DNA of 64,000 nt from NCBI RefSeq assembly GCF_008000895.1, contig NZ_CP042823.1, positions 1,548,501-1,612,500 of the forward strand, given 5' to 3'. The notes under the pieces are model-generated. The model did not search any database and was not told the DNA's origin. It saw nothing but the letters and a program-made list of their open reading frames with translations. Both the position numbers and the translations under genes were made by a program. The stretch's first letter is position 1. Each line of letters starts with the position of its first letter. This DNA comes from Methylobacterium sp. WL1 (GTDB taxonomy: Bacteria > Pseudomonadota > Alphaproteobacteria > Rhizobiales > Beijerinckiaceae). Of the stretch, positions 44,478 to 54,659 are shown piece after piece.

Positions 44478-46019
44478 GTGTCCGATTCCGCTCTGCTCAC
44501 CGTCCGCGGGCTCTCGAAGAGCTTTGCCGGGCACCAGGCCCTCGCAGGGGTCGACTTCACCTTACGCCGGGGAGAGATCCACGCCCTCCTCGGCGAGAAC
44601 GGCGCCGGCAAGTCGACCTTCATCAAGACGCTCACCGGCGTCGTCCGGCGCGATGCCGGCGAGGTCTGGCTCGAGGGCGCCCCGATCGCCCCGCGCTCGG
44701 CGGAAGCCGCGTCCCGGGCCGGCATCGCCACGGTCTACCAGGAGGTCGGCCTGCTGCCGAACCTCACCGTGGCGCAGAACCTGTTCCTGGGCCGCGAGCC
44801 GACCCGGTTCGGCCTCGTGCGCAATCGGGAGATGCGCCGGCGCGCCACCGAGCTGCTCGCGGATTTCGGCCTGGCGATCGATGTCGGCGCGCCGCTCGGC
44901 CGCTACCCGGTGGCGGTGCAGCACCTCGTGGCGATCGCCCGGGCGGTGGATCTCTCGGCCCGGGCCCTGATCCTCGACGAGCCGACCGCGAGCCTCGACA
45001 CCCACGAGGTCACGGTGCTGTTCGGCGTGATGCGCCGCCTCGCCGAGCGGGGGATCGGCATCGTCTTCGTGACCCACTTCCTGGAGCAGGTCTACGCGAT
45101 CACCGACCGCATCACGGTCCTGCGCAACGGCCGGCTGGTGACGGAGCGCGAGACCGCGCGCTTCCCCCGCCTCGAGCTGGTGCACACGATGCTGGGCCAC
45201 GACCTCGCCGAGACCGAGGCCCGGGCCGAGCCGGCGCACCGGGCGGACCGGGCCGGACCCGGCACGCCGGTCCTGAAGGCCGAGGGGCTCGGCAAGGCCG
45301 GCTACCTCCAGCCCATCGACCTCACGGTGGGCAGCGGCGAGGTGGTCGGCCTCGCGGGCCTCCTCGGCTCCGGGCGGACCGAGACCGCCCGCCTGCTGTT
45401 CGGCGCCGAGCGGGCCGATCGCGGCCGCATCCTGCTCGACGGCAAGCCGGTCCAGATCGCCGGCCCCCGGGACGCCCTGCGCCACCGGTTCGGCTACTGC
45501 CCGGAGGAGCGCAAGACCGAGGGCATCGTCGCCGACCTGACGGTGCGGGAGAACATCGTGCTGGCCCTCCAGGCCCGGCGCGGCCCGTTCCGGCCGCTCG
45601 GCCGCGCGGCCCAGGACAAGATCGCCCGCGACTTCATCGCGATGCTCGACATCCGGCCGCCCGATCCGGAGCGGCCGATCGGGCTCCTGTCCGGGGGCAA
45701 CCAGCAGAAGGCGCTGCTCGCGCGCTGGCTCGCCACCGAGCCGCGCCTGCTGATCCTCGACGAGCCGACCCGGGGCATCGATGTCGGGGCCCATGCGGAG
45801 ATCATCCGGCTGATCCGCCGGCTCTGCGACGAGGGGCTCGCCCTCCTGGTGATCTCCTCGGAGCTGGAGGAAATCGTGACCTATTCCGACCGGGTGATCG
45901 TGATGCGCGACCGGGCCCAGGTGGCCGAGCTCGCCGGCAGCGCGGTCGACCTCACCGCCATCCTCCGGGCGATCGCCCAGGACGCGCCTGCGCCCGCACC
46001 GGTCCCGGAGCCTGCCTGA
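44478..46019 (+). CDS. ytfR: sugar ABC transporter ATP-binding protein, YtfR-like
   Basis: This 513-residue double ATPase powers the importer on the cytoplasmic face. The first cassette (about 5-235) has GENGAGKST (Walker A) and LILDEPTASLD (Walker B). The second (about 260-500) has the reduced P-loop GLLGSGRTE, an LSGGNQQK signature and LILDEPTRGID. This asymmetry is normal for the RbsA/MglA/YtfR class. It starts with GTG at 44478, 35 bases after the binding-protein stop, and its stop overlaps the next start by one base. Confidence 0.92.
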   Translation: MSDSALLTVRGLSKSFAGHQALAGVDFTLRRGEIHALLGENGAGKSTFIKTLTGVVRRDAGEVWLEGAPIAPRSAEAASRAGIATVYQEVGLLPNLTVAQNLFLGREPTRFGLVRNREMRRRATELLADFGLAIDVGAPLGRYPVAVQHLVAIARAVDLSARALILDEPTASLDTHEVTVLFGVMRRLAERGIGIVFVTHFLEQVYAITDRITVLRNGRLVTERETARFPRLELVHTMLGHDLAETEARAEPAHRADRAGPGTPVLKAEGLGKAGYLQPIDLTVGSGEVVGLAGLLGSGRTETARLLFGAERADRGRILLDGKPVQIAGPRDALRHRFGYCPEERKTEGIVADLTVRENIVLALQARRGPFRPLGRAAQDKIARDFIAMLDIRPPDPERPIGLLSGGNQQKALLARWLATEPRLLILDEPTRGIDVGAHAEIIRLIRRLCDEGLALLVISSELEEIVTYSDRVIVMRDRAQVAELAGSAVDLTAILRAIAQDAPAPAPVPEPA

Positions 46020-46990
46020 TGCGCGCCCTTCGCTCCGGAGCGCCCCAGCTCCTCACCTTCGCGGCCGTGCTCCTGGCCGACCGCCTCGCCTCGCCGCAAT
46101 TCCTCGCGGTCCATCTCCAGGACGGGCGCCTGTTCGGCAGCCTGATCGACGTGTTCAACCGCGGCGCGCCGGTGGCGCTGCTGTCGCTCGGCATGGTGCT
46201 GGTGGTGGCCACCGGCGGCATCGACCTGTCGGTGGGTGCCGTGATGGCGATCGCCGGTGCGGTCGCGGCGAGCCTTGCCGACAGCTACCCCCTGCCGGTG
46301 GTGCTCGCGGCCGCCCTCGGCACCGGGCTCGCCTGCGGGCTGTGGAACGGGTTCCTGGTGGCGACCCTGCGGATCCAGCCGATCGTCGCCACCCTGATCC
46401 TGATGGTCGCCGGCCGGGGCATCGCCCAGCTGATCACCGAGGGCCGCATTGTCACCTTCGCGTCGCCCGACCTCGCCTTCCTGGGCGGCGGCGCGCTGCT
46501 GGGCGTGCCGATGCCGGTGGTGCTGGTCCTCGTCCTACTCCTCCTGACGCTCGCCCTGGTGCGCGGCTCGGCGCTCGGCCTGATGATCGAGGCCACCGGC
46601 GGCAACGCCCGCGCCAGCGCGCTCGCCGGCATCGACACCCGGTCGGTGACGGTGGCGGTCTACGCCTGGAGCGGCGTCTGCGCGGCGCTGGCCGGCGTGG
46701 TCGCGGCGGCCGACATCCTGGGGGCGGATGCCAACAATGCCGGGCTGTGGCTGGAGCTCGACGCGATCCTGGCCGTGGTGGTGGCCGGCTCGTCCCTGCT
46801 CGGCGGGCGGTTCAGCCTGTGGCTGGCGGTGCTCGGGGCCTTCATCATCCAGGCGATGAACACCGGAATCCTGCTCTCCGGCCTGCCGCCGGAGCTCAAC
46901 CTCGTGGTCAAGGCGGCGGTGGTGCTGGCGGTGCTCCTGCTCCAGTCGCCCCGCCTGTCGGGTCTGACCCTGCTGCTGCGGAAGCCATGA
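46019..46990 (+). CDS. ytfT: sugar ABC transporter permease, YtfT-like
   Basis: This 323-residue inner-membrane permease of the BPD_transp_2 family has eight to ten hydrophobic helices and the family motif VVATGGIDLSVGAVMAIAGA (about 62-81). It pairs with the second permease to form the pore. Start and stop overlap the neighbours (TGATG and ATGA), so the operon is tightly coupled. The order ytfQ-R-T-yjfF is the same as in E. coli. Confidence 0.9.
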   Translation: MRALRSGAPQLLTFAAVLLADRLASPQFLAVHLQDGRLFGSLIDVFNRGAPVALLSLGMVLVVATGGIDLSVGAVMAIAGAVAASLADSYPLPVVLAAALGTGLACGLWNGFLVATLRIQPIVATLILMVAGRGIAQLITEGRIVTFASPDLAFLGGGALLGVPMPVVLVLVLLLLTLALVRGSALGLMIEATGGNARASALAGIDTRSVTVAVYAWSGVCAALAGVVAAADILGADANNAGLWLELDAILAVVVAGSSLLGGRFSLWLAVLGAFIIQAMNTGILLSGLPPELNLVVKAAVVLAVLLLQSPRLSGLTLLLRKP

Positions 46991-48059
46991 TGAGCCGCAA
47001 CCTCCCGGTCCTGGTCGCCGCGCTCCTGTTCGCGGCCGGCTACATCCTCTGCGCGACGCAGTTCCCCGCCTTCCTGACCACCCGGGTCGTCGGCAACCTG
47101 CTCACCGACAGCGCCTTCCTGGGCATCGTCGCGGTCGGCACGACCTTCGTGATCATCGCCGGCGGCATCGACCTCTCGGTCGGCTCGGTGGTCGGCTTCA
47201 CCACGGTGTTCCTGGCGCTGGCCATCGACCGCTGGGGGATCCCGCCGCTCGCCGCCTTCGGGCTCGTGCTCTTGGCCGCCGTCCTGTTCGGCGCCACCAT
47301 GGGGGCGCTGATCCACGTCTTCGACATGCCGCCCTTCATCGTGACCCTGGCCGGCATGTTCCTGGCCCGGGGCGCCGGGTTCCTGCTCTCGACCGAGTCG
47401 GTCCCGATCAACGCGTCGCTCTACAGCGCGGTCGCCGACCTGTCCCTGAGCCTCCCCGGCGGCGGTCGCCTGACCCTGACGGCGGGGGTGATGCTGGCGG
47501 TGTTCCTGCTGGGCGGGGTGCTGCTCCACGCCACGCGCTTCGGCGCCACCGTCTACGCGCTGGGCGGCAGCCGCCACACCACGGGGCTGATGGGCGTGCG
47601 GGTCGGCCGCAACACGATCGCGATCTACGCCCTGTCGAGCCTGCTCGCGGCGCTCGCCGGCATCGTGTTCTCGCTGGACACCGCCTCGGGCACCCCGCTT
47701 TCGGCGGTGGGCGTCGAACTCGACGCCATCGCCGCCGTGGTGATCGGCGGCACACTGCTCACCGGCGGCCAGGGCGGCATCCTGGGCACGTTCCTGGGCG
47801 TGATGATCGGCGGCCTGATCCAGACCGCCATCACCTTCGACGGCACCCTGTCGAGCTGGTGGACCAAGATCGCCACCGGCCTGCTGCTCTTCGCCTTCAT
47901 CGCCCTGCAGCAGGGCTCGGTGGCCCTGGCCGGGCGCCCCGGCCGGGCCGCCCGCCCCGCCGGAACGGCAGCCGGCCGGCCGGCCGGCGGAGGCCCGCCC
48001 CGACAGGACCGGATCTTTTGGCAAAGCCGGGGACCACCTTTCGGGACGATGCTCTATGA
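46987..48059 (+). CDS. yjfF: second sugar ABC permease, YjfF-like, C-terminal end uncertain
   Basis: The first 320 residues are a normal permease: a FAAGYILCATQFP first helix, IIAGGIDLSVGSVVGFTTVF (about 57-76), several further helices and a VIGGTLLTGGQGGILGT motif. The frame then does not stop: it runs into the downstream DHDPS gene as far as 49152 in an unnatural Arg/Pro-rich composition. A one-base change in the GCCGGCCGGCCGG tract (about 47970-47990) would end the protein at 48059, used here. Alternatively the true end is earlier and lost to the same error. The importer function is unaffected. Confidence 0.78.
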
Positions 48060-48115
48060 TCACCGCCCGCGCGGCCGCCCCCTCCCCGGGCCGCGCGACG
48101 GAGGACAGAACCGGC

Positions 48116-49063
48116 ATGCCCCTCACCAGCGATCTCCGCGGCGTCGTGCCGATCGCCCCGACGCCGTTCCACCCGGACGGCCGGATCGACGCGGTCTCCC
48201 TCGACCGGATGACCGACTTCTTCGGCGGCGCGGGCGTCGACGGCCTGACGATCCTCGGCCAGCTCGGCGAGGCCGGCAAGCTCGACCATGGCGAAGGGCT
48301 CGCCGTCGCGAGGCAGGTCCTCGGGCGCACCCGCCTGCCGGTGATCGTCGGCGTGACGGCGCCGGGCTTCGCGGCCATGCGGGCGCTCGCCCGCGAGGTG
48401 ATGGAGATGGGCGCGGCCGGCGTGATGATCGCCCCGCCGAACACCCTGCGCACCGACGACCAGGTGGTCGGCTATTACCGCAACGCCGTCGAGGCGATCG
48501 GCTCGGACGTCCCCTTCGTGCTTCAGGACTATCCCCTCACCTTCTCGGTGCAGATGACGCCCGGCGTGATCCGCCGGATCGTGTCCGAGAACCCCTCCTG
48601 CGTGATGCTCAAGCACGAGGACTGGCCGGGGCTGGAAAAGATCTCGACCCTGCGGGGCTTCGAGGCGGACGGCTCGATGCGCCACATCGCGATCCTGGTC
48701 GGCAATGGCGGCCTGTTCCTGGATTTCGAGACCGAGCGCGGTGCCGACGGCGCCAACACCGGCTACGCCTTCCCGGAGATGCTGGTCGACGTGGTCCGCC
48801 TCGGCCGGGCGGGGGAGCGCGACGCCGCCCACGACCTGTTCGACGCCCACCTGCCCTACCTGCGCTACGAGCAGCAGCAGGGCCCGCTCGGGCTCGCGGT
48901 GCGCAAATACGTGTTCCAGCGCCGGGGGATCTTCTCGTCCGACGCCCAGCGCAAGCCGTCCCAGGCGCTCACCCCGCAGGCCAAGGCCGAGGTCGAGTAC
49001 CTGCTGGCCCGCCTCGCCCGCACGGATCCGCGGGCGAAGCTGATGGAGTCCCAAGGTCTGTGA
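48116..49063 (+). CDS. DHDPS/N-acetylneuraminate-lyase family enzyme, sugar-acid aldolase or dehydratase
   Basis: This 315-residue class I aldolase-fold enzyme is cytoplasmic. The Schiff-base Lys166 (in CVMLKHEDW) and Tyr139 (in LQDYPLT) are in the usual places. The dihydrodipicolinate synthase TTGE-type loop is replaced by LGQLGEAGKL, which argues against lysine synthesis and for a sugar-acid substrate such as a 2-keto-3-deoxy aldonate. It follows the sugar importer on the same strand, so it probably acts on the imported compound. The ATG at 48116 is chosen over 48056, which gives an Arg/Pro-rich leader. It faces the glucose dehydrogenase gene across a palindromic element. Confidence 0.83.
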   Translation: MPLTSDLRGVVPIAPTPFHPDGRIDAVSLDRMTDFFGGAGVDGLTILGQLGEAGKLDHGEGLAVARQVLGRTRLPVIVGVTAPGFAAMRALAREVMEMGAAGVMIAPPNTLRTDDQVVGYYRNAVEAIGSDVPFVLQDYPLTFSVQMTPGVIRRIVSENPSCVMLKHEDWPGLEKISTLRGFEADGSMRHIAILVGNGGLFLDFETERGADGANTGYAFPEMLVDVVRLGRAGERDAAHDLFDAHLPYLRYEQQQGPLGLAVRKYVFQRRGIFSSDAQRKPSQALTPQAKAEVEYLLARLARTDPRAKLMESQGL

Positions 49064-49067
49064 CCGG

Positions 49068-49120
49068 TCAGGGCTCCGCCCTGGCGACCTGCCAGAGGGC
49101 GGAGCCCTTTGGAAACCCCG
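49068..49120. repeat. dispersed palindromic element, copy 4
   Basis: Read on the minus strand it is GGTTTCCAAAGGGCTCCGCC, CTCTGGCAGGT, then CCAGGGCGGAGCCCTG, closely matching copy 3. It exactly fills the 66-base gap between the convergent stops at 49063 and 49130. Confidence 0.75.
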
Positions 49121-49129
49121 TTCGTGCGC

Positions 49130-51559
49130 TCAGTCGAGCCGGTAGGCGATGACCGAGTCGCCCGGCGTGGTGCCGAGGGAGCCGTGGCCGCCGGCGGCGA
49201 TCACGACGTATTGCCGGCCGTCCTTGCCCCGGTAGGTCATCGGGGTCGCCTGCCCGCCCGCCGGCAGCGTCATGGACCAGAGGGTCTCGCCGGTCTTCAT
49301 GTCGTAGCCGCGGATCAGGTCGTCCAGGGCGGCGCCCGCGAAGGCGACCCCGCCGGCCGTGGTCAGGGTGCCGCCATGGGCCAGCATGCCCATCTCGAAC
49401 GGGATCGGGAACGTGACGCCGGCGACCTTCTGGCCGGCCACGGTGCCGTTGCGGTGCCTCCACGCGGTGGTGCCGTCCGCGAGGTTCACCCCGACCCGCA
49501 CGCCCCAGGGCGGCGCGTTGCAGGGCACGCCGAGCGCCGAGCGCATGTGGGCGATCGACACCGCGTAGGAGCCGCCGAGATTCTCGTTGCCGGGCTTCGA
49601 GTCCGGGTCGGTGGAGAACAGGCGCTTGTTCGGCTCGGCCTCCGGGCGCCGATGCAGCTGGTAGATGTAGGGCAGGTATTGCGGCGTCGCGATCATCCAG
49701 TGGTTGACCGGATCGACGGCCACCGAGCCCCAGTTGAACACCCCGATATTGCCTGGCCACACGATCGAGCCCCCCGACGCCTGGGGCGGCGTGAACGGGT
49801 TACCGTCGTAGCGGTTGGACCGGAACGCGATGCGGCACTGGATCTGGTCGAACGGCGTCGTGCCCCACATCGCGGCCTCCGTCAGCGGCGCTGGGGTGAA
49901 GCGGAGCGCGGACATCGGCTGGGTCGGCGCCAGCGTCTCGCCCGGGATATCGGTCTCGGTGGAGACCTTGACCTGCTCCACCGGCACGATCGGCGCGCCG
50001 GTGCGGCGGTCCAGGACCCAGATGTTGCCGATCTTGGTCGGGATCAGGATCGCCGGCACCGCGTCGCCCTGGTGCGGCAGGGTCAGCAGCACCGGCTGGG
50101 ACGGGTTGTCCCGGTCCCACAGGTCGTGCGCCGCGGTCTGGAACTTCCAGATCAGCCGGCCGGTCTTCAGGTCGAGGGCCGCCAGGGCGTCGATGAAGGC
50201 CTCGTCCGCCTTGGACCGGGACACGCCGACCTGGTCGGGCGAGCGGTTGCCGAACGGCACGTAGACCTGGCCCAGGCCCTCGTCCGCCGCGAGCTGCGTC
50301 CAGGCCACCGCCGAGTTCGGCTCGTAGAGTTCGCCGGCCTTGAGCGGCGCGGTGTCGTCGGGCTTGCCGGCGTCGAACTTCCACACGATCGCGCCGGTGC
50401 GCACGTCGTAGGCGCGGATCGCCCCCGACGGGTTGGTTGCGTAGTAATTGTCGGCGATGGCGCTGCCGAGGATCACCAGGTCCCGGGTCACCAGCGGCGC
50501 CGAGGTCTCCTGGTAGGTCGCCCGCTGGAGACCCGGCATCTGCGCCTTCAGGTCCACGGCGCCGTCGGTGCCGAAGCGCCCGCAGGGCGCGCCGGTGTCG
50601 GCGTTCAGGGCGTAGAGCTTGGCGTCCACCGAGGCCGCGATGATCCGGCGCGGGCATTCGGCGATTGCCGCCGCGGCGGCCTGGGCGGCTGCGGGGTCGG
50701 TCTCGGCCGGCACCACGTACGTGGCCGAGTCGTTGTAGGACACGCCGCGGCAGGTCTGGTGCTGGTACTGGGCGTCCCGCTGCATCCTGGGATCGAACGA
50801 CCAGACCACGCGGCCGGTCTCCGGCTCCAGGGCCTGGACGATGCTGTGCGGGGTGCAGAAATACAGCAGCCCGTTCACTTTGATCGGCGTCGCCTCGAAG
50901 GTGTACTCCTTCGAATCGCGGCCGTCGCCCTCGCGCAGGTCGCCGGTATGGTGCTCCCAGGCGACCTTGAGGCCGCGGACGTTGCCGGTGTCGATGTCCT
51001 TCAGCGCCGAGTAGCGCTGGCCGAGATTGGTGCCGCCGTAGGCGACCCAGTCGTCGGCCGGATAGGCGACGCCGCTCGGATCGACCGCGGCGTTCCCGGC
51101 CTGGGCGACCGTCGGCAGGCTGCCCCGGGTCTCGACCGGGTCGACGAACCACGCCGCGCCGCTCGCAGCCATGAGGAGCGCCACGACGGCGCGCAAGGCC
51201 AGCGGCCCGTTGCCCAGGCCCGGCGCCCAGGGATGTCGCGGCGCGTTCCGCAGGCCCCCCGGCACGAACGGCAGGGACAGGAGCAGGCCGAGGAACAGGA
51301 TCAGCGCGCCGCGCGGGATCCACTGCCACTTGTCGAACCCGACCTCGTGGATCGTCCAAGCGAAGGCCGCCGCGAGGCTGAGCGCGTAGAGCCAGAAGCC
51401 GCCCTGGCGCCGCCGGGCGAGCTGGATCCCGGCGGCGAGCACGCCGAGGCCGACCGTCGCGTAGAACGGCGACCCGCCGACCGCCGCAAGCTTGTATCCG
51501 AAACAGATCAGGGATAATCCTAGTATTGCAGTCAGAAGACCTAGGATTTTGACTGCCAT
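49130..51559 (-). CDS. gcd: membrane-bound PQQ-dependent glucose dehydrogenase
   Basis: This 809-residue quinoprotein oxidises glucose to gluconolactone in the periplasm and passes electrons to ubiquinone. The first 150 residues hold five membrane helices (for example ILGLLTAILGLSLICFGY and LILFLGLLLSLPFV), the GCD layout. An eight-bladed PQQ propeller follows, with characteristic VAYGGTNLGQRYSAL, HHTGDL, QTCRGVSYND, TSAPLVTRDLVILGSA and PPWGVRVGVNL segments. Soluble methanol or ethanol quinoproteins lack the N-terminal membrane domain. Glucose oxidation acidifies the surroundings and can dissolve mineral phosphate, a plant-associated trait. PQQ synthesis genes are not in the window. Confidence 0.93.
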   Translation of the reverse strand: MAVKILGLLTAILGLSLICFGYKLAAVGGSPFYATVGLGVLAAGIQLARRRQGGFWLYALSLAAAFAWTIHEVGFDKWQWIPRGALILFLGLLLSLPFVPGGLRNAPRHPWAPGLGNGPLALRAVVALLMAASGAAWFVDPVETRGSLPTVAQAGNAAVDPSGVAYPADDWVAYGGTNLGQRYSALKDIDTGNVRGLKVAWEHHTGDLREGDGRDSKEYTFEATPIKVNGLLYFCTPHSIVQALEPETGRVVWSFDPRMQRDAQYQHQTCRGVSYNDSATYVVPAETDPAAAQAAAAAIAECPRRIIAASVDAKLYALNADTGAPCGRFGTDGAVDLKAQMPGLQRATYQETSAPLVTRDLVILGSAIADNYYATNPSGAIRAYDVRTGAIVWKFDAGKPDDTAPLKAGELYEPNSAVAWTQLAADEGLGQVYVPFGNRSPDQVGVSRSKADEAFIDALAALDLKTGRLIWKFQTAAHDLWDRDNPSQPVLLTLPHQGDAVPAILIPTKIGNIWVLDRRTGAPIVPVEQVKVSTETDIPGETLAPTQPMSALRFTPAPLTEAAMWGTTPFDQIQCRIAFRSNRYDGNPFTPPQASGGSIVWPGNIGVFNWGSVAVDPVNHWMIATPQYLPYIYQLHRRPEAEPNKRLFSTDPDSKPGNENLGGSYAVSIAHMRSALGVPCNAPPWGVRVGVNLADGTTAWRHRNGTVAGQKVAGVTFPIPFEMGMLAHGGTLTTAGGVAFAGAALDDLIRGYDMKTGETLWSMTLPAGGQATPMTYRGKDGRQYVVIAAGGHGSLGTTPGDSVIAYRLD

Positions 51560-51723
51560 GACGACTTAATCCGCTCTCGTGATCCAGGTATTGATGATGG
51601 ATCCCCGGGCGTTCCGGACGGAATACGCGCGCGGACCCCCCGAGTCGCGCGGCTTATCTTCGCTGTAGCTGGTCTCAGGCTGTGCGGATCGACGGGCCGG
51701 GGGCGGCCCTCACGTCCGAGTCC

Positions 51724-53013
51724 TCACGTCCCAGTCTTGCCCTCCGGCCGCAGGGCGACCGGGTCGCCGTCGCGCAGCGACGCCGGCGGCCCGACCACGA
51801 CCCGCTCGCCGCCGGTCAGGCCGGTGCGCAGCTCCAGCACCGTCCCGGTCTGGCGGAAGATCGTCACCGGGCGCATCCGCACCACATGACCACCCTCCGC
51901 GCCGGCCTCCACCACCGCCACCCGGGTGCCGTCCTGGTCGAAGATCAGGGCGTCGTTCGGGACCGACACCGCCGGGGACACCCGGGGGATCGCCAGGGTG
52001 AGGGTGATGTAGAGGCCGGCCTGCAGGACCCGGTCCGGGTTGGGGATGTCGACCTGCGTCACCAGGGTGCGCGAGGCGTGGAGCAGGGTCGTGGACGAGC
52101 GCGAGACCCGGCCGGGGAAGACCTGTCCGGGGCGCTGCGCCACCTCGGCCTTGGCCTCCAGGCCGTCGCGGATTCCGTCGGCCGCGTAGAGCGGCACGTT
52201 CACCGCCATGCGCAGCACGTCGTCCCGGGCCAGCGTCAGCAGCGGCGCGCCCGTGTTGGTGTCCGCCGTGACCGCGTCGCCGACATCGGTGTTGCGGGTG
52301 GTCACGACCCCGTCGAAGGGCGCGCGGATCTCCTCGAAGCCGGTCAGGACCTTGAGCCGGGCGACCTGGGCCTCCTGGGCGGCGATGTTGGCCTCCGCGA
52401 CCTTCACGGCCGCCTTGACCGCGTCGACGTTGGCGCCCTGCGCCAGCACCCCGGCCTGCGCCGTGTCGGCGTTCTGCCGGGTCTCGGTGCCGCTGCCGGC
52501 CAGCGTCGAGGTCCGCCGGTTGGTCACGTCCGCGAGGTGGCGGTTGGCCTCGGCCTGGTCGACCATGGCGCGCGCCTGGATCAGAGCCGCCTGCAATTGC
52601 AGAACCTGCGATTGCGCCTGGACGAGCTGCTGGTCGAGGTCGGGCGCGCTGATCCGGAACAGCAGGTCGCCCTTCTTCACGTGCGAGCCGATATCGACCT
52701 TGCGCTCGACGATGTAGCCGGTCGCCCGCGGATAGAGGCTCGCCGTGTCGAAGGCCTGGGTGGTGCCGGTCTGGGTCAGGCTGAGCGTGTCGGAGGCCTG
52801 CCGGGCCATGACCACCCGCACGGTCTGGAGCTTCTTGGCCGCCTGCGGCGGCGGGCTCGATGCCCGGGACGGGTCCGGCCAGTGGCGGTAGCCCAGGAGC
52901 CCGACGCCCGCCAGCGCCAGCAGGCCGACCCACAGGCGGCCGCGCCGCGCGGGGCCGCCAGCCGCATCCGGCGCAGCTGATGCGCGCGCGGCTGAACTGT
53001 CCCGGTCCGCCAT
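51724..53013 (-). CDS. RND/MFP periplasmic adaptor, orphan
   Basis: This 429-residue membrane-fusion adaptor has an N-terminal anchor (about 28-42), the biotinyl-lipoyl half motif ([20 protein letters not shown], about 105-124), a helical hairpin of about 100 residues rich in Ala/Gln/Val, then the [20 protein letters not shown] lipoyl partner and beta-barrel. Such adaptors connect RND or ABC pumps to TolC-type channels. No pump gene follows; the next gene downstream is gcd's divergent neighbourhood, and upstream is oxdC on the other strand. The pump partner must be elsewhere, or the operon was rearranged. Confidence 0.82.
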   Translation of the reverse strand: MADRDSSAARASAAPDAAGGPARRGRLWVGLLALAGVGLLGYRHWPDPSRASSPPPQAAKKLQTVRVVMARQASDTLSLTQTGTTQAFDTASLYPRATGYIVERKVDIGSHVKKGDLLFRISAPDLDQQLVQAQSQVLQLQAALIQARAMVDQAEANRHLADVTNRRTSTLAGSGTETRQNADTAQAGVLAQGANVDAVKAAVKVAEANIAAQEAQVARLKVLTGFEEIRAPFDGVVTTRNTDVGDAVTADTNTGAPLLTLARDDVLRMAVNVPLYAADGIRDGLEAKAEVAQRPGQVFPGRVSRSSTTLLHASRTLVTQVDIPNPDRVLQAGLYITLTLAIPRVSPAVSVPNDALIFDQDGTRVAVVEAGAEGGHVVRMRPVTIFRQTGTVLELRTGLTGGERVVVGPPASLRDGDPVALRPEGKTGT

Positions 53014-53287
53014 CTGGTCCTCGGGTCGCGCCGAACGTCCGCCTGGCAGGGGCGATCCGGCCTGCGGCCGGCGTCCGCCGACCGGGACACGTTCAAGAGT
53101 GTATTCAATTCATAGACCAGGCCCGGGGTCCGGGCGAGATGCCGCAGCGCACGATCCTGTGCTGGATCCTCCGATGCCGCGGCCGGTTACCCTCGCGACG
53201 GGGCTGGATTCCGGCTCCTGCTCCCAGACGCGCCGACGCCGGACCGGTCCCCCTCTTCGGCGGCGCGCTCCAACAGGCCGACACGCG

Positions 53288-54523
53288 ATGACCGAGATCT
53301 CCCGGCGTTCCATGATTGCCGCCGCGGGCGGTGCAATGATGGCGTCCCCCGCCCTGGCGCAGACCGCCGCCGGCCCTCTCGCCGCCGGGCCCCTGCCCCA
53401 GCGGGGCTCCAAGGGCGCCGACATCCTGGGCCCGACCAACGGGCCCCGCGCCGCCGAGGAGCCGTTCACCCAGGCGCCGCCGGCCACCGACCACGGCACG
53501 ATGCCGAACCTGAAATGGTCGTTCACCGACAGCCACATGCGCCTGGAGGAAGGCGGCTGGGCACGCCAGACCACTGTGCGCGAACTGCCGGTCTCCAAGG
53601 CCATGGCCGGGGTCAACATGCGGCTCAAGGCCGGCGTGGTCCGCGAGATGCACTGGCACAAGGAAGCCGAGTGGTCCTACATGATCAAGGGCAAGGCCCG
53701 GATCACCGCGATCGATCAGGACGGGCGCACCTTCGCGGACGATGTCGGCGAGGGCGACCTCTGGTACTTCCCGGGCGGAATTCCGCACTCGATCCAGGGG
53801 CTCGCGGCCGACGGAGTCGACGGCTGCGAGTTCCTGCTGGTGTTCGACGACGGCGGCTTCTCGGAGGATTCGACCTTCCTGCTGACCGACTGGCTGGCCC
53901 ACACCCCCAAGGACATCCTGGCCAAGAACCTCGGGGTGCCCGAGAGCGCGCTGGCCAAGATCCCCGAGAAGGAGCTCTACATCTTCCCCGGGCCGACCCC
54001 CGGCCCGCTTGCGGCCGACCTCATGGGGGGCGCCGGCCAGATCCCAAAAAAGTTCAGCCACCGGATGCTGGCGCAGGAGCCGATCCGCACCAAGAGCGGG
54101 CGCGTGCGCATCACCGATTCCACGGTGTTCCCGGCCTCGGTGACGATCGCGGCGGCGCTGGTCGAGGTCGAGCCCGGCGGCCTGCGCGAGCTGCACTGGC
54201 ACCCCAACAGCGACGAGTGGCAGTACTACCTCTCGGGCAAGGGCCGGATGACGGTGTTCGGCTCGGAATCGAAGGCCCGCACCTTCGACTACCAGGCCGG
54301 CGACGTCGGCTACGTGCCCTTCGCCATGGGCCATTACATCGAGAATACCGGCGACACGACGCTGACCTTCCTGGAGATGTTCAAGAGCCCGCGCTACGCC
54401 GACATCTCGCTGAACCAGTGGCTCGCGCTGACCCCGCATCCCCTGGTGCAGGCCCATACCGGGCTGGATCCCAAGCAGCTCGACGCCCTGCCGCAGACCA
54501 AGACGCCGGTCGTGCCGGGTTGA
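53288..54523 (+). CDS. oxdC: oxalate decarboxylase, bicupin, Tat-exported
   Basis: This 411-residue manganese enzyme converts oxalate to formate and CO2. A Tat-type leader is seen ([20 protein letters not shown], about 5-24). Both cupins carry metal ligands: His122, His124 and Glu128 with His167, and His303, His305 and Glu310. The active-site lid reads SEDST (192-196), close to the SENST lid of Bacillus OxdC and unlike the oxidase-type lid, supporting decarboxylase activity. Formate made in the periplasm could feed methylotrophic formate oxidation. It is divergent from the orphan adaptor. Confidence 0.88.
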   Translation: MTEISRRSMIAAAGGAMMASPALAQTAAGPLAAGPLPQRGSKGADILGPTNGPRAAEEPFTQAPPATDHGTMPNLKWSFTDSHMRLEEGGWARQTTVRELPVSKAMAGVNMRLKAGVVREMHWHKEAEWSYMIKGKARITAIDQDGRTFADDVGEGDLWYFPGGIPHSIQGLAADGVDGCEFLLVFDDGGFSEDSTFLLTDWLAHTPKDILAKNLGVPESALAKIPEKELYIFPGPTPGPLAADLMGGAGQIPKKFSHRMLAQEPIRTKSGRVRITDSTVFPASVTIAAALVEVEPGGLRELHWHPNSDEWQYYLSGKGRMTVFGSESKARTFDYQAGDVGYVPFAMGHYIENTGDTTLTFLEMFKSPRYADISLNQWLALTPHPLVQAHTGLDPKQLDALPQTKTPVVPG

Positions 54524-54659
54524 CGCGGCCGAAGCGCTCGCCGACGAAGTGGACGCCGGTTCGGCGTCCGCGAGCGCGTCACCATAACGCTTGGAACTTG
54601 ATCGAGCCTCGATGCGTCGATGGAATGGACAGTCTTCAAGCCTGATCACGGAGAAACCG

